NCBI GenBank assembly: GCA_002351725.1
Contig: DEHD01000034.1
Coordinates: 62,001 to 126,000 of the forward strand
Source of the DNA: Prevotella sp. UBA2809
GTDB taxonomy: Bacteria; Bacteroidota; Bacteroidia; Bacteroidales; Bacteroidaceae
Direction of reading: 5' to 3'
Length of the DNA: 64,000 nucleotides
Below the pieces are notes generated by a model that saw only the letters and a list, made by a program, of their open reading frames with translations, ran no database searches and had not been told where the DNA came from. This document shows positions 52,395-59,462 of the stretch, piece by piece (within the stretch, counting starts at the first letter, position 1; each line of letters starts with the position of its first letter). The translations under genes and the position numbers were made by a program.

Positions 52395-53390
52395 ATGAAG
52401 ATATTAATAACAGGTGCAAGCGGTTTTATCGGCTCATTTATTGTCGAGGAGGCTCTCCGGCAGGGGTTCGAAACATGGGCTGTGGTGCGCAAGAGTAGCT
52501 CTAAGGCATACTTACAGGATGAACGCATAAACTTCATCGAGCTTAACCTCTCGTCAAAGAGCAAGCTTGTTGAGCAGCTGCGTGGTCACGACTTCGACTA
52601 TGTGGTTCATGCTGCTGGAGTAACCAAGTGCTTGGACAAGCATGACTTCACGCGTATAAACACCGAGGGCACCAAGAACCTTATTGATGCACTACTAGAG
52701 GTAGGTATGCCCCTTAAGCGATTTGTCTTCATCAGCAGTCTTAGTATCTTCGGAGCAATTAAGGAACAGCAGCCTTACGAGGAGATTAAGGAGAGCGATA
52801 CGCCACGCCCGAATACAGCATACGGAAAGAGCAAACTTGCTGCCGAGCAGTATCTCGAGCAGATGGCCTCGCGCGTACCTTATATTATATTAAGACCTAC
52901 TGGCGTTTATGGTCCTCGTGAGAAAGACTATTTTATTATGGCCAAGAGCATTAAACAACACTCCGATTTTGCAGTGGGCTATAAGCGTCAGGACATTACT
53001 TTTGTATATGTAAAGGATGTGGTTCAGGCAGTTTTCCTTGCATTGAATAAGGGCGAGAACGGACGTAAGTACTTCCTCAGTGATGGAAAAGTATATCAAA
53101 GCGAGACTTTCAGTAATCTGATTCACGAAGAGCTTGGACGTCCTTGGTGGATCCGTATAAAGGCTCCTATCTGGGTGCTGCGTGTGGTTACGTTCTTTGG
53201 TGAGTATATCGGACGTGCTACAGGTAAGGTGACTGCACTTAATAACGATAAGTATAACATCCTGCGTCAGCGTAATTGGCGATGCGACATACAACCAGCC
53301 ATAAACGAATTGGGTTATAAACCAGAGTACGACCTGCAGCGTGGCGTAAAGGATACAATAAAATGGTATAAAGACAACCAATGGCTATAA
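52395..53390 (+). CDS. NAD-dependent epimerase/dehydratase (extended SDR)
   Basis: A 331-residue cytoplasmic extended short-chain dehydrogenase/reductase. It starts with the dinucleotide-binding motif GASGFIGSF, has the VVHAAGVTK segment, a catalytic Ser in FISSLSIFG and the catalytic pair in YGKSK (Tyr and Lys), with RPTGVYGPREKD following. Substrates in this family are nucleotide sugars, sterol-like or lipid-linked intermediates; none can be chosen from sequence. ATG 52395 sits just after the -7 box; an in-frame ATG at 52374 overlaps the box and was rejected. The final 10 bp overlap the PAP2 gene, so the two products probably act in one pathway, perhaps envelope lipid or glycolipid synthesis. 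Confidence 0.88.
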   Translation: MKILITGASGFIGSFIVEEALRQGFETWAVVRKSSSKAYLQDERINFIELNLSSKSKLVEQLRGHDFDYVVHAAGVTKCLDKHDFTRINTEGTKNLIDALLEVGMPLKRFVFISSLSIFGAIKEQQPYEEIKESDTPRPNTAYGKSKLAAEQYLEQMASRVPYIILRPTGVYGPREKDYFIMAKSIKQHSDFAVGYKRQDITFVYVKDVVQAVFLALNKGENGRKYFLSDGKVYQSETFSNLIHEELGRPWWIRIKAPIWVLRVVTFFGEYIGRATGKVTALNNDKYNILRQRNWRCDIQPAINELGYKPEYDLQRGVKDTIKWYKDNQWL

Positions 53391-54337
53391 AGAAAATATT
53401 CGAGATAGAGAAGAAACCCCGCAAAGGGCTGTTGGCGGTAGAGTGGGTTATTATGGCTTATCTGGCTTTCACACTACTGTTGATGCTGATAACATATACC
53501 AAACTGCAAAACCCAGAAGCTATGTTGTGGGGACGTGCGCGGTTTGTTGCTACAACACTGGCCGTATGGGGCGCTTACCGTTTAGTGCCTTGTAGGCTAA
53601 CGATGTTCTGTCGTGTGGGTGTTCAGTTGGCTCTGCTTTCGTGGTGGTATCCTGATACCTACGAGTTTAACCGCATGTTCCAGAATCTTGATCATGTGTT
53701 TGCTGGCTATGAACAGCAGCTTTTTCATTGTCAGCCAGCCTTGCTCTTTTCGCAGAAAGTAACAAACTGTGTGTTCAGCGAGTTGATGCATTTGGGCTAT
53801 GCCTCGTATTATCCGCTTATAGCACTTGTTACGCTATATTATTTCCTGTATCGTTATCAGGAGTTTACTCGTGCCACATTCATAATTCTGGCATCGTTCT
53901 TTATCTATTACGTCATTTTTGTCTTGTTGCCAGTTACTGGTCCGCAGTATTATTACTTGGCAGCGGGGGTAGACCAGATAGCTCAAGGCCACTTCCCCAA
54001 TATCGGCGATTACTTTGCTACTCACGATGAAGCGTTGCCAATACCAGGTTGGAAAGATGGATTCTTCTATCAGTGTGTGGCTAGTGCCCATGCTGCAGGC
54101 GAGCGCCCAACTGCCGCTTTCCCAAGCAGTCATGTGGGTGTTACAACCATACTGCTGTTTTTGGCTTGGCATGCCCGCAATCGCAAGCTTCTTTATACGC
54201 TCTTACCATTCTACATTCTTATGTGTTTTGCTACTGTCTACATTCAGGCCCACTATGCTGTAGATGTTATAGGAGGTTGGATTTCGGCTGTAGTAATATA
54301 TACGGTTTTGCTTTTTTTATCGAAAAAATTTGTTTGA
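53381..54337 (+). CDS. PAP2-superfamily membrane phosphatase/transferase
   Basis: A 318-residue integral membrane protein with about six hydrophobic helices. The phosphatase motifs are in the second half: AAFPSSHVGVTT (motif 2) and the downstream QAHYAVDVIGG (motif 3, His and Asp). This late arrangement resembles the PAP2_3 / inositolphosphotransferase-like subgroup, which includes lipid phosphatases and enzymes transferring phosphorylated head groups to ceramide. Bacteroidetes make sphingolipids, so a phospholipid or sphingolipid role is reasonable but unproven. It overlaps the epimerase gene by 10 bp; its stop is 15 bp before the greA -7 box. Confidence 0.82.
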   Translation: MAIKKIFEIEKKPRKGLLAVEWVIMAYLAFTLLLMLITYTKLQNPEAMLWGRARFVATTLAVWGAYRLVPCRLTMFCRVGVQLALLSWWYPDTYEFNRMFQNLDHVFAGYEQQLFHCQPALLFSQKVTNCVFSELMHLGYASYYPLIALVTLYYFLYRYQEFTRATFIILASFFIYYVIFVLLPVTGPQYYYLAAGVDQIAQGHFPNIGDYFATHDEALPIPGWKDGFFYQCVASAHAAGERPTAAFPSSHVGVTTILLFLAWHARNRKLLYTLLPFYILMCFATVYIQAHYAVDVIGGWISAVVIYTVLLFLSKKFV

Positions 54338-54360
54338 TTCGAAAATATTTCTTATCTTTG
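54333..54360 (+). promoter_or_regulatory. Promoter of greA
   Basis: -7 box TATCTTTG at 54353-54360, with TTTG at 54333-54336 (16-bp gap, shorter than usual). Transcription would start near 54367 and meet a terminator hairpin at 54398-54437 before greA. Confidence 0.6.
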
Positions 54361-54366
54361 CATCCG

Positions 54367-54437
54367 AATAAGTAAGGATACGACATATTAAATCCGAGGA
54401 TTCCGACACTGTGTGAGTCGGGATTCTTTTCTTTTTT
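54367..54437 (+). ncRNA. Possible greA leader RNA, about 70 nt
   Basis: Predicted product of initiation near 54367 and termination at the hairpin plus T-tract at 54398-54437. No other TAnnTTTG box lies between this terminator and greA, so greA expression seems to need read-through. The design recalls the E. coli greA leader, where early termination gives GraL RNAs. Ends are inferred. Confidence 0.35.
54398..54437 (+). terminator. Intrinsic terminator in the greA leader
   Basis: GGATTCCGAC (54398-54407) pairs with GTCGGGATTC (54417-54426) over all 10 positions with two G-U pairs and a 9-nt loop, then TTTTCTTTTTT. It lies after the greA -7 box, not before it. Confidence 0.65.
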
Positions 54438-54486
54438 GTCCGTCCAAGAAAAATGGTAAAATTAAATAATTAAATAGATATTTATT

Positions 54487-54954
54487 ATGGCATACATGTC
54501 ACAAGAAGGCTACGACAAACTGATAGCCGAACTTCATCGTTTAGAGGCAGTTGAGCGTCCAAAGGCATCAGCTGCTATTGCTGAGGCTCGTGAGAAAGGC
54601 GATCTTAGCGAGAATTCAGAGTACGATGCCGCCAAGGAGGCTCAGGCTCATCTCGAGGATAAAATCAATCAGCTCAAGATGACCATCGCCGATGCCAAGG
54701 TGGTAGACACCAGCCGTTTGAGCACCGACTCTGTTCAGATCCTCTCTAAGGTTGAGATGACCAATCTTACCAACAAGGCTAAGATGACCTATACTATCGT
54801 TAGTGAGAGTGAGGCTAATCTGCGTGAGGGTAAGATCTCTATTCAGACCCCTATTGCTCAGGGACTGCTTAATCACAAGGTTGGCGACGAGGTTGAAGTT
54901 AAGATTCCTCGCGGCACCATCAAACTCCGCATCGACAAAATAACCGTAGGATAA
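54487..54954 (+). CDS. greA: Transcription elongation factor GreA
   Basis: A 155-residue factor that rescues backtracked RNA polymerase by stimulating transcript cleavage. The N-terminal coiled coil (residues 1-75) includes RPKASAAIAEAREKGDLSENSEYDAAKEAQ with the acidic tip DLSENSEYD; the C-terminal FKBP-like domain ends IPRGTIKLRIDKI. The length is normal. It is 2 bp before the HIT gene and presumably co-transcribed. The leader before it is about 120 nt with an internal terminator. Confidence 0.95.
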   Translation: MAYMSQEGYDKLIAELHRLEAVERPKASAAIAEAREKGDLSENSEYDAAKEAQAHLEDKINQLKMTIADAKVVDTSRLSTDSVQILSKVEMTNLTNKAKMTYTIVSESEANLREGKISIQTPIAQGLLNHKVGDEVEVKIPRGTIKLRIDKITVG

Positions 54955-54956
54955 TC

Positions 54957-55349
54957 ATGGATATTTTTTGCAAAATCGCAGCTGGCGAAATTCCCAGCTA
55001 TAAGTGTGCCGAGAACGATGAGTTCTATGCATTTCTCGATATCAATCCGTTGGTAAAAGGTCATACTCTGGTTATTCCACGTCGTGAGGTAGATTATATC
55101 TTCGATATGGACGACGATGAGTTGGCTCGTTATCAGGTGTTTGCTAAGCGTGTGGCTCTGGCTGTCAAGAAGGCCTTCCCTTGCAAGAAGGTAGCTCAGG
55201 TAGTTCTGGGCCTTGAAGTTCCCCATGCTCATATCCACCTCATCCCTATGCAGAGTGAGGCAGATGTTGACTTCCGTCGCGAGAAGCTTAAGCTTTCTGA
55301 GGAGGAGTTTAAGGCTATTGCAGAGAAAATACGTGGTGAGTTTGTGTAA
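54957..55349 (+). CDS. HIT-family nucleotide-binding hydrolase
   Basis: A 130-residue cytoplasmic histidine-triad protein of the HINT/Fhit type. It opens with DIFCKIAAGEIPSYK and carries the catalytic triad motif HAHIHLIP near residue 90. Substrates are usually nucleoside phosphoramidates or adenylated metabolites. It follows greA by 2 bp. Its last residues, EFV and stop, lie in a 24-bp palindrome shared with the end of the convergent manC gene. Confidence 0.9.
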   Translation: MDIFCKIAAGEIPSYKCAENDEFYAFLDINPLVKGHTLVIPRREVDYIFDMDDDELARYQVFAKRVALAVKKAFPCKKVAQVVLGLEVPHAHIHLIPMQSEADVDFRREKLKLSEEEFKAIAEKIRGEFV

Positions 55350-55361
55350 TTACACAAACTC
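55338..55361. repeat. Perfect 24-bp palindrome at the HIT/manC junction
   Basis: The half-site GAGTTTGTGTAA (55338-55349) is followed immediately by its reverse complement (55350-55361). Each half encodes Glu-Phe-Val-stop for one of the two converging genes, which abut with no spacer. Further outward bases pair again after a 3-base offset. Confidence 0.85.
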
Positions 55362-56447
55362 ATCACCATATTTAATCCTTACCTCGTTTACATATTTCTT
55401 TACCATCGACGAGTTGTCGCTCTTCTTGCAGATCAGCAGCACCCCGTCTTCTTCGGCAACGATGTAACCTTCCAAACCGTTGAATACGCCCAACTTTCCT
55501 TTTGGCAATTTGATTATGTTGTTCTTGCAGTCTTCAAGTATCACCTCCGAGTCCATCACCACGTTGTCGTCAGTAACCTTGTGCATCACCTCGTATATGG
55601 CGTGCCATGTTCCAAGGTCGGCCCATCCAAAGTCGCACTTCATCACAAACACGTTGTTGTCGCTCTGTTCCAGAATCGCGTAGTCAAGCGATAGATTCGG
55701 GTAGCGCGGATAGTTCTCCTCAACAAACTTCATTTCCTCTTCGTAAGTATAGTCTGGAGTGTTGTAGCGAAGATCTCTAAGTACCGATGGGAACACATGC
55801 TCAAAAGTGTCAAGCAGATGATATGCACTTGAGATGAAGATACCCGTGTTCCAATAGAACTCGCCGCTATCCATAAACATCTTGGCAAACTCGCGCTCAG
55901 GTTTCTCGGTAAACGATTTTACCTTATAAACATCGGGCTTACAGCTCAGGTCGCCCAACTGTATGTATCCGTAGCCAGGTTCTGGTCGGGTGGGGCGCAC
56001 GCCCATTGCCAACAGCACGTGGTTCTCAGATACATATCCAATACCCACATCTATGCTGTGAGCAAACGATGTCTCGTTAAGCACCAGCTGATCTGATGGC
56101 GAAACGATGATGTTGGCATCAGGCGTCTGATGGTGTATTCGCATCGAAGCCCAGGCCACACTGGGAGCTGTGTTACGATGTATGGGTTCTACTATTATGT
56201 TATGCTCGGGCACTTTGGGTAGCTGTTCCTTTACCAGCTGTTGAAACTCCGCGCACGTACATATTAATATATTCTCTATGGGTATCAGTTTCTCAAAACG
56301 GTCGAAAGTTGACTGCAACAAAGTGCGGCCAGTACCAAAAAGGTCAAGAAACTGTTTAGGGCGCTGCTCTCTGCTTACGGGCCACAATCGCTGACCGCGA
56401 CCCCCGGCGAGAATCACGCAGTAGTTCTTCTTATCAGTTTTCTCCAT
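55350..56447 (-). CDS. manC: Mannose-1-phosphate guanylyltransferase
   Basis: A 365-residue nucleotidyltransferase making GDP-mannose from GTP and mannose-1-phosphate, for envelope polysaccharide and GDP-fucose synthesis. The N-terminal signature ILAGGRGQRLWPVSREQRPKQFLDLFG holds the GTP-binding loop; FTEKPEREFAK, FYWNTGIFI and DFGWADLGTW are the conserved sugar-phosphate sites. It lacks the C-terminal phosphomannose isomerase domain of bifunctional ManC proteins and matches the short form. Its promoter is at 56478-56509. It converges exactly on the HIT gene. Confidence 0.9.
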   Translation of the reverse strand: MEKTDKKNYCVILAGGRGQRLWPVSREQRPKQFLDLFGTGRTLLQSTFDRFEKLIPIENILICTCAEFQQLVKEQLPKVPEHNIIVEPIHRNTAPSVAWASMRIHHQTPDANIIVSPSDQLVLNETSFAHSIDVGIGYVSENHVLLAMGVRPTRPEPGYGYIQLGDLSCKPDVYKVKSFTEKPEREFAKMFMDSGEFYWNTGIFISSAYHLLDTFEHVFPSVLRDLRYNTPDYTYEEEMKFVEENYPRYPNLSLDYAILEQSDNNVFVMKCDFGWADLGTWHAIYEVMHKVTDDNVVMDSEVILEDCKNNIIKLPKGKLGVFNGLEGYIVAEEDGVLLICKKSDNSSMVKKYVNEVRIKYGDEFV

Positions 56448-56477
56448 TCAATAGGGTTTAAGCATTAATTCTATCCA

Positions 56478-56509
56478 CAAAGATACGAATAAAATGTGAT
56501 ACGAGCAAG
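56478..56509 (-). promoter_or_regulatory. Promoter of manC
   Basis: On the minus strand, -7 box TATCTTTG is at 56485-56478 and CTTG at 56509-56506, 20 bp apart. Transcription would start near 56471, about 24 nt before the start codon at 56447. Confidence 0.6.
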
Positions 56510-56535
56510 AAATTCTAAGTTTTTTTTTATTTTCT

Positions 56536-56566
56536 TTTGTCAATTCAAATAAAAGTAGTATCTTTG
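56536..56566 (+). promoter_or_regulatory. Promoter of tRNA-Leu
   Basis: TTTG at 56536-56539 and TATCTTTG at 56559-56566, 19 bp apart, the full Bacteroidetes consensus. A small hairpin (GCTTGA/TCAAGC, 56590-56605) in the leader reaches the first two bases of the tRNA. Confidence 0.7.
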
Positions 56567-56603
56567 CACCCGCTTTAGGAGATGAAATAGCTTGAAATGT
56601 CAA

Positions 56604-56688
56604 GCCCAGATGGCGGAATCGGTAGACGCGCTGGTCTCAAACACCAGTGGGGCAACCCATCCCGGTTCGATCCCGGGTCTGGGTACCA
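56604..56688 (+). tRNA. tRNA-Leu (anticodon CAA)
   Basis: An 85-nt class II tRNA. The acceptor stem GCCCAGA pairs with TCTGGGT, the anticodon stem CTGGT/ACCAG encloses the loop CTCAAAC (anticodon CAA), a long variable arm TGGGGCAACCCA follows, the T-arm has GGTTCGATCC, and the CCA end is encoded. It is transcribed alone between its own promoter and a strong terminator. Confidence 0.95.
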
Positions 56689-56706
56689 AGTCACTCCAAA
56701 AGCAAC

Positions 56707-56744
56707 AAAGTGCTGCAGGTTTTCCCCTTGCAGCACTTTTTTTG
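56707..56744 (+). terminator. Terminator of tRNA-Leu
   Basis: AAAGTGCTGCA (56707-56717) pairs with TGCAGCACTTT (56729-56739) in a perfect 11-bp stem, running straight into a T-tract. Confidence 0.85.
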
Positions 56745-56796
56745 TTTATCAGAAATTCAAATAATCAACTAAAAAGCAAGAAAAATAAACAAAAAA

Positions 56797-56828
56797 CTTG
56801 TTATTATCAAATAAAAACCATATATTTG
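56797..56828 (+). promoter_or_regulatory. Promoter of the caspase-like gene cluster
   Basis: -7 box TATATTTG at 56821-56828, with CTTG at 56797-56800, a 20-bp gap. It gives a leader of about 33 nt before ATG 56868. No later TAnnTTTG box was seen upstream of the zinc-ribbon gene, so this may serve the whole plus-strand cluster. Confidence 0.6.
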
Positions 56829-56867
56829 CCGAAGAATCTATAACATATTATTATTAGCTATTGAACG

Positions 56868-58181
56868 ATGAAACGCTGCTTACTCATATTATTTCTAGCA
56901 ATAGGTTTTGTTAATATCAAGGCACAGACTGTAGACACTAAGATTGCTGTCAACAATCAAACTGACGACAAAACCTTTGTGGTGATTGTGTCTAACGAGA
57001 ATTACAAGAACGAAGAGAGTGTACCTTTTGCCAAAAACGATGGTGAGGTATTTAAGGTGTATTGTCAGAAGACACTTGGAATACCAGAGAATCATATCCG
57101 TTTTTCTCCTGATGCTACACTTGGCGAGATGAACTATGCTATATATTGGCTGGGCAATATGCTTAAGGCTTACGATGGTGAGGCAAGGGCAATAGTGTAT
57201 TATTCTGGTCATGGCATGCCTGATGAGAGTGGTAAGGAGGCTTATCTGCTGCCTGTTGATGGTTTTAGTCAATCTACCGAGGGAGCACTGAGCACCAAGA
57301 GCCTATACAAAAAGTTGGGCGAGATGAATTCCAAGCATATCGTAGTTTTTCTTGATGCCTGCTTTAGTGGAGCCAAGCGCGATGGCAAGATGTTGGCTTC
57401 ATCGCGTGGTGTGGCTATCAAGGCTAAGACCGATCCTGTGAGCGACAACACAGTAGTGTTCTCAGCCGCACAAGGAGATGAAACTGCTTATCCGTTTAAG
57501 AGTCAGCGACATGGACTCTTCACCTATTATATATTAGACAAGATGCAGCAATCTGGTGGCAGCACTACCCTAGGCGAATTGTCTGACTATGTAACCCAGA
57601 ACGTGAAGCGCAAGGCGGTAGTAGAAAACAATGGAAAGAGCCAAACTCCTACCATTATTGCTTCTAGTGGCAACAATAATTGGCGTGATTGGCGATTTGC
57701 AGAATCAGCTGCCAAGAAATACGAAGACCGTGTGGTTACTCTCGATCAGCCTGCAGCTAAACCTGCTCCAACCCCAGCTCCTGCACCTGTGGTTAATCCT
57801 GAATCGAGGCCAATTGTTCAGGCTGCCTCTAATAGCAACAGTGCAGAAGTGTCGCAGCTTGTTATCGATGGAAAGAAGGCTATGCGAGCAATGAACTATC
57901 AGAAGGCAAAGAAGTGTTTCGCTGAGGCTGCCGAGCAAGGTGACATCGAAGCCAACTACCAGTTGGGAATGCTATATTCCAACAGTAACTTTGATGGTTG
58001 CAATCGTGAAACAGCTACCAAATACTTCACCATAGCGGCCAATAGCAACCATACTGAGGCTATGTTCCAGACTGGCATGATGTATCTGGGAATAGATAAC
58101 GTTGAGGCTAAATCGTGGTTGCGTAAAGCGGCAGCCAATGGTCATACCCAGGCAATAAAGCAATTATCTAAAATGAAATAA
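56868..58181 (+). CDS. Secreted caspase-like (C14) protease with Sel1 repeats
   Basis: A 437-residue exported protein. A signal peptide (ending ...VNIKAQ) is followed by a peptidase C14 / metacaspase-like domain (about residues 35-270): the catalytic His is H115 in YYSGHGM and the catalytic Cys is C165 in FLDACFSG. A Pro/Ala-rich linker (KPAPTPAPAPVV) connects to Sel1-like repeats (about 330-435; QKAKKCFAEAAEQGDIEANYQLGMLY, AKSWLRKAAANGHTQA), which usually hold protein partners. The export signal sets it apart from cytoplasmic bacterial caspases linked to abortive infection, so a periplasmic or surface protease is more likely. It opens a plus-strand cluster with its own promoter. Substrate and trigger are unknown. 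Confidence 0.88.
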   Translation: MKRCLLILFLAIGFVNIKAQTVDTKIAVNNQTDDKTFVVIVSNENYKNEESVPFAKNDGEVFKVYCQKTLGIPENHIRFSPDATLGEMNYAIYWLGNMLKAYDGEARAIVYYSGHGMPDESGKEAYLLPVDGFSQSTEGALSTKSLYKKLGEMNSKHIVVFLDACFSGAKRDGKMLASSRGVAIKAKTDPVSDNTVVFSAAQGDETAYPFKSQRHGLFTYYILDKMQQSGGSTTLGELSDYVTQNVKRKAVVENNGKSQTPTIIASSGNNNWRDWRFAESAAKKYEDRVVTLDQPAAKPAPTPAPAPVVNPESRPIVQAASNSNSAEVSQLVIDGKKAMRAMNYQKAKKCFAEAAEQGDIEANYQLGMLYSNSNFDGCNRETATKYFTIAANSNHTEAMFQTGMMYLGIDNVEAKSWLRKAAANGHTQAIKQLSKMK

Positions 58182-58209
58182 TAACCTAACATTTTAAAAA
58201 TTCAACATT

Positions 58210-58722
58210 ATGAAAAAGATTCTTTTGACACTTATGGCGGTTTTCGCCTTTGGTTTGCAGAACATTTGTGCACAGAATGCTCCTCTGAAGATTGTGACTA
58301 ATAATCCAGACTTTACAATTAAGGTAAAACGTTGTGCTGCTAGTGGAAAGACTGTTGTACTTGACTTAATACTCAACAATGTTGGAACTAACGATGTTGA
58401 TGTTTATCGTATTGCAGGTGGATATTATTCATCAATTATTGGCTATAAAGAAAATTCTGAAGCATACGATGATGAGGGCAATATGTACCAAGGAAGAAAC
58501 TTTAAGGTTAAAATAGCCAACAGACCCGAATATAGCTATGAAGAAACAGGCAAATTCAGTATTCCTGTGGGCGTCCCCATGCGTTTAAGCATCCAGATTG
58601 ATGGTGTTCCTCAATCTGCAGAAAGCATTGCGAGACTTAAATTAATTGTAACTTGCAGTGCATGGGGCTTAGATTGTGAAAAGCCGGTTAGAATCAGTAA
58701 TATCCCCATTGCTCGCGATTGA
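58210..58722 (+). CDS. Small secreted protein of unknown function
   Basis: 170 residues with a clear signal peptide (MKKILLTLMAVFAFGLQNICAQ). The mature part is predicted beta-rich (NPDFTIKVKRCAASGKTVVLDLILNNVGTNDV and later VPMRLSIQID), with an Ig-like flavour, and has three cysteines. I do not recognise the family. It lies 28 bp after the caspase-like gene and 51 bp before the zinc-ribbon gene on the same strand, so it is probably co-transcribed with the former and perhaps both. Confidence 0.7.
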   Translation: MKKILLTLMAVFAFGLQNICAQNAPLKIVTNNPDFTIKVKRCAASGKTVVLDLILNNVGTNDVDVYRIAGGYYSSIIGYKENSEAYDDEGNMYQGRNFKVKIANRPEYSYEETGKFSIPVGVPMRLSIQIDGVPQSAESIARLKLIVTCSAWGLDCEKPVRISNIPIARD

Positions 58723-58773
58723 TTAGAACCACGAGAAGGCTGTGTATAAAACTTGATAGTTAATATAACAATC

Positions 58774-59457
58774 ATGCAGAAACAGGCGGAGCAGGAAACT
58801 AAAAAGACAAGGGTTGATTCTGGTGGACATCAGAAACTTGTTGGTGGAGCTGGCATGAAGTGTCCTCATTGCGGCGAACTGGTGAATCCTCATCTTGAAT
58901 TATGTCCATTATGTGGTTATCCGCTCCATTTTGACCATTGCACATTCTGTGGTGCTCCGATGGCGCCAGACGAGAAATTTTGTTCAGAGTGCGGCAATTC
59001 TACTCAAGGTATCTTATGTCCAAAATGTGGTACTTTGAATTTTCGAAGTTTCTGTAGCAACTGTCATGAGCCGCTTGATGATTTGGCTTCAGAGGCTATT
59101 GCTCAAGCCGAATCTTCCCCTGATTATCAGGAGATTAAACGAATGGTAGAAGATTTGGACAACGTATCGGAAGGGGAATTCTCTCTTAAACTGGCGAAAC
59201 TCAATGATGCCCTGAAACGTATGCAGCCTCCAGCAAACCTGACTCCTCAAATGGAACGAAACTTCTTTAGTGCCCGCGACGTGATGCACAGGCAGAAAGT
59301 AAAGAGAATACAAGAAGTTCCATTGGGGTGGGTTTGCAACTATTGCGGTTGCCTGCATGGCTGTCCAGAGCAGTGCGTTTCGCCAGAACTGGGTGGAGAA
59401 TGGATTGTTGGTAGCGTTGAGACAATTGATGAGGTGGAGAGATGGAGTAAAGAATAA
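58774..59457 (+). CDS. Multi-zinc-ribbon protein
   Basis: A 227-residue cytoplasmic protein with several zinc-binding ribbons and no enzyme motif: CPHCG..CPLCG (about residues 30-50), CTFCG..CSECG, CPKCG..CSNCH, and near the C-terminus CNYCGCLHGCPEQC. A helical segment (about 105-170) separates the last cluster from the others. This pattern resembles double-zinc-ribbon (DZANK-like) adaptor proteins. ATG 58774 was chosen over an upstream in-frame TTG at 58753. It is 5 bp before the kinase-like gene; the AAA+ protein that follows also begins with a zinc ribbon, suggesting that these ribbons mediate assembly. No DNA-binding role can be shown. Confidence 0.8.
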   Translation: MQKQAEQETKKTRVDSGGHQKLVGGAGMKCPHCGELVNPHLELCPLCGYPLHFDHCTFCGAPMAPDEKFCSECGNSTQGILCPKCGTLNFRSFCSNCHEPLDDLASEAIAQAESSPDYQEIKRMVEDLDNVSEGEFSLKLAKLNDALKRMQPPANLTPQMERNFFSARDVMHRQKVKRIQEVPLGWVCNYCGCLHGCPEQCVSPELGGEWIVGSVETIDEVERWSKE

Positions 59458-59462
59458 GATAT

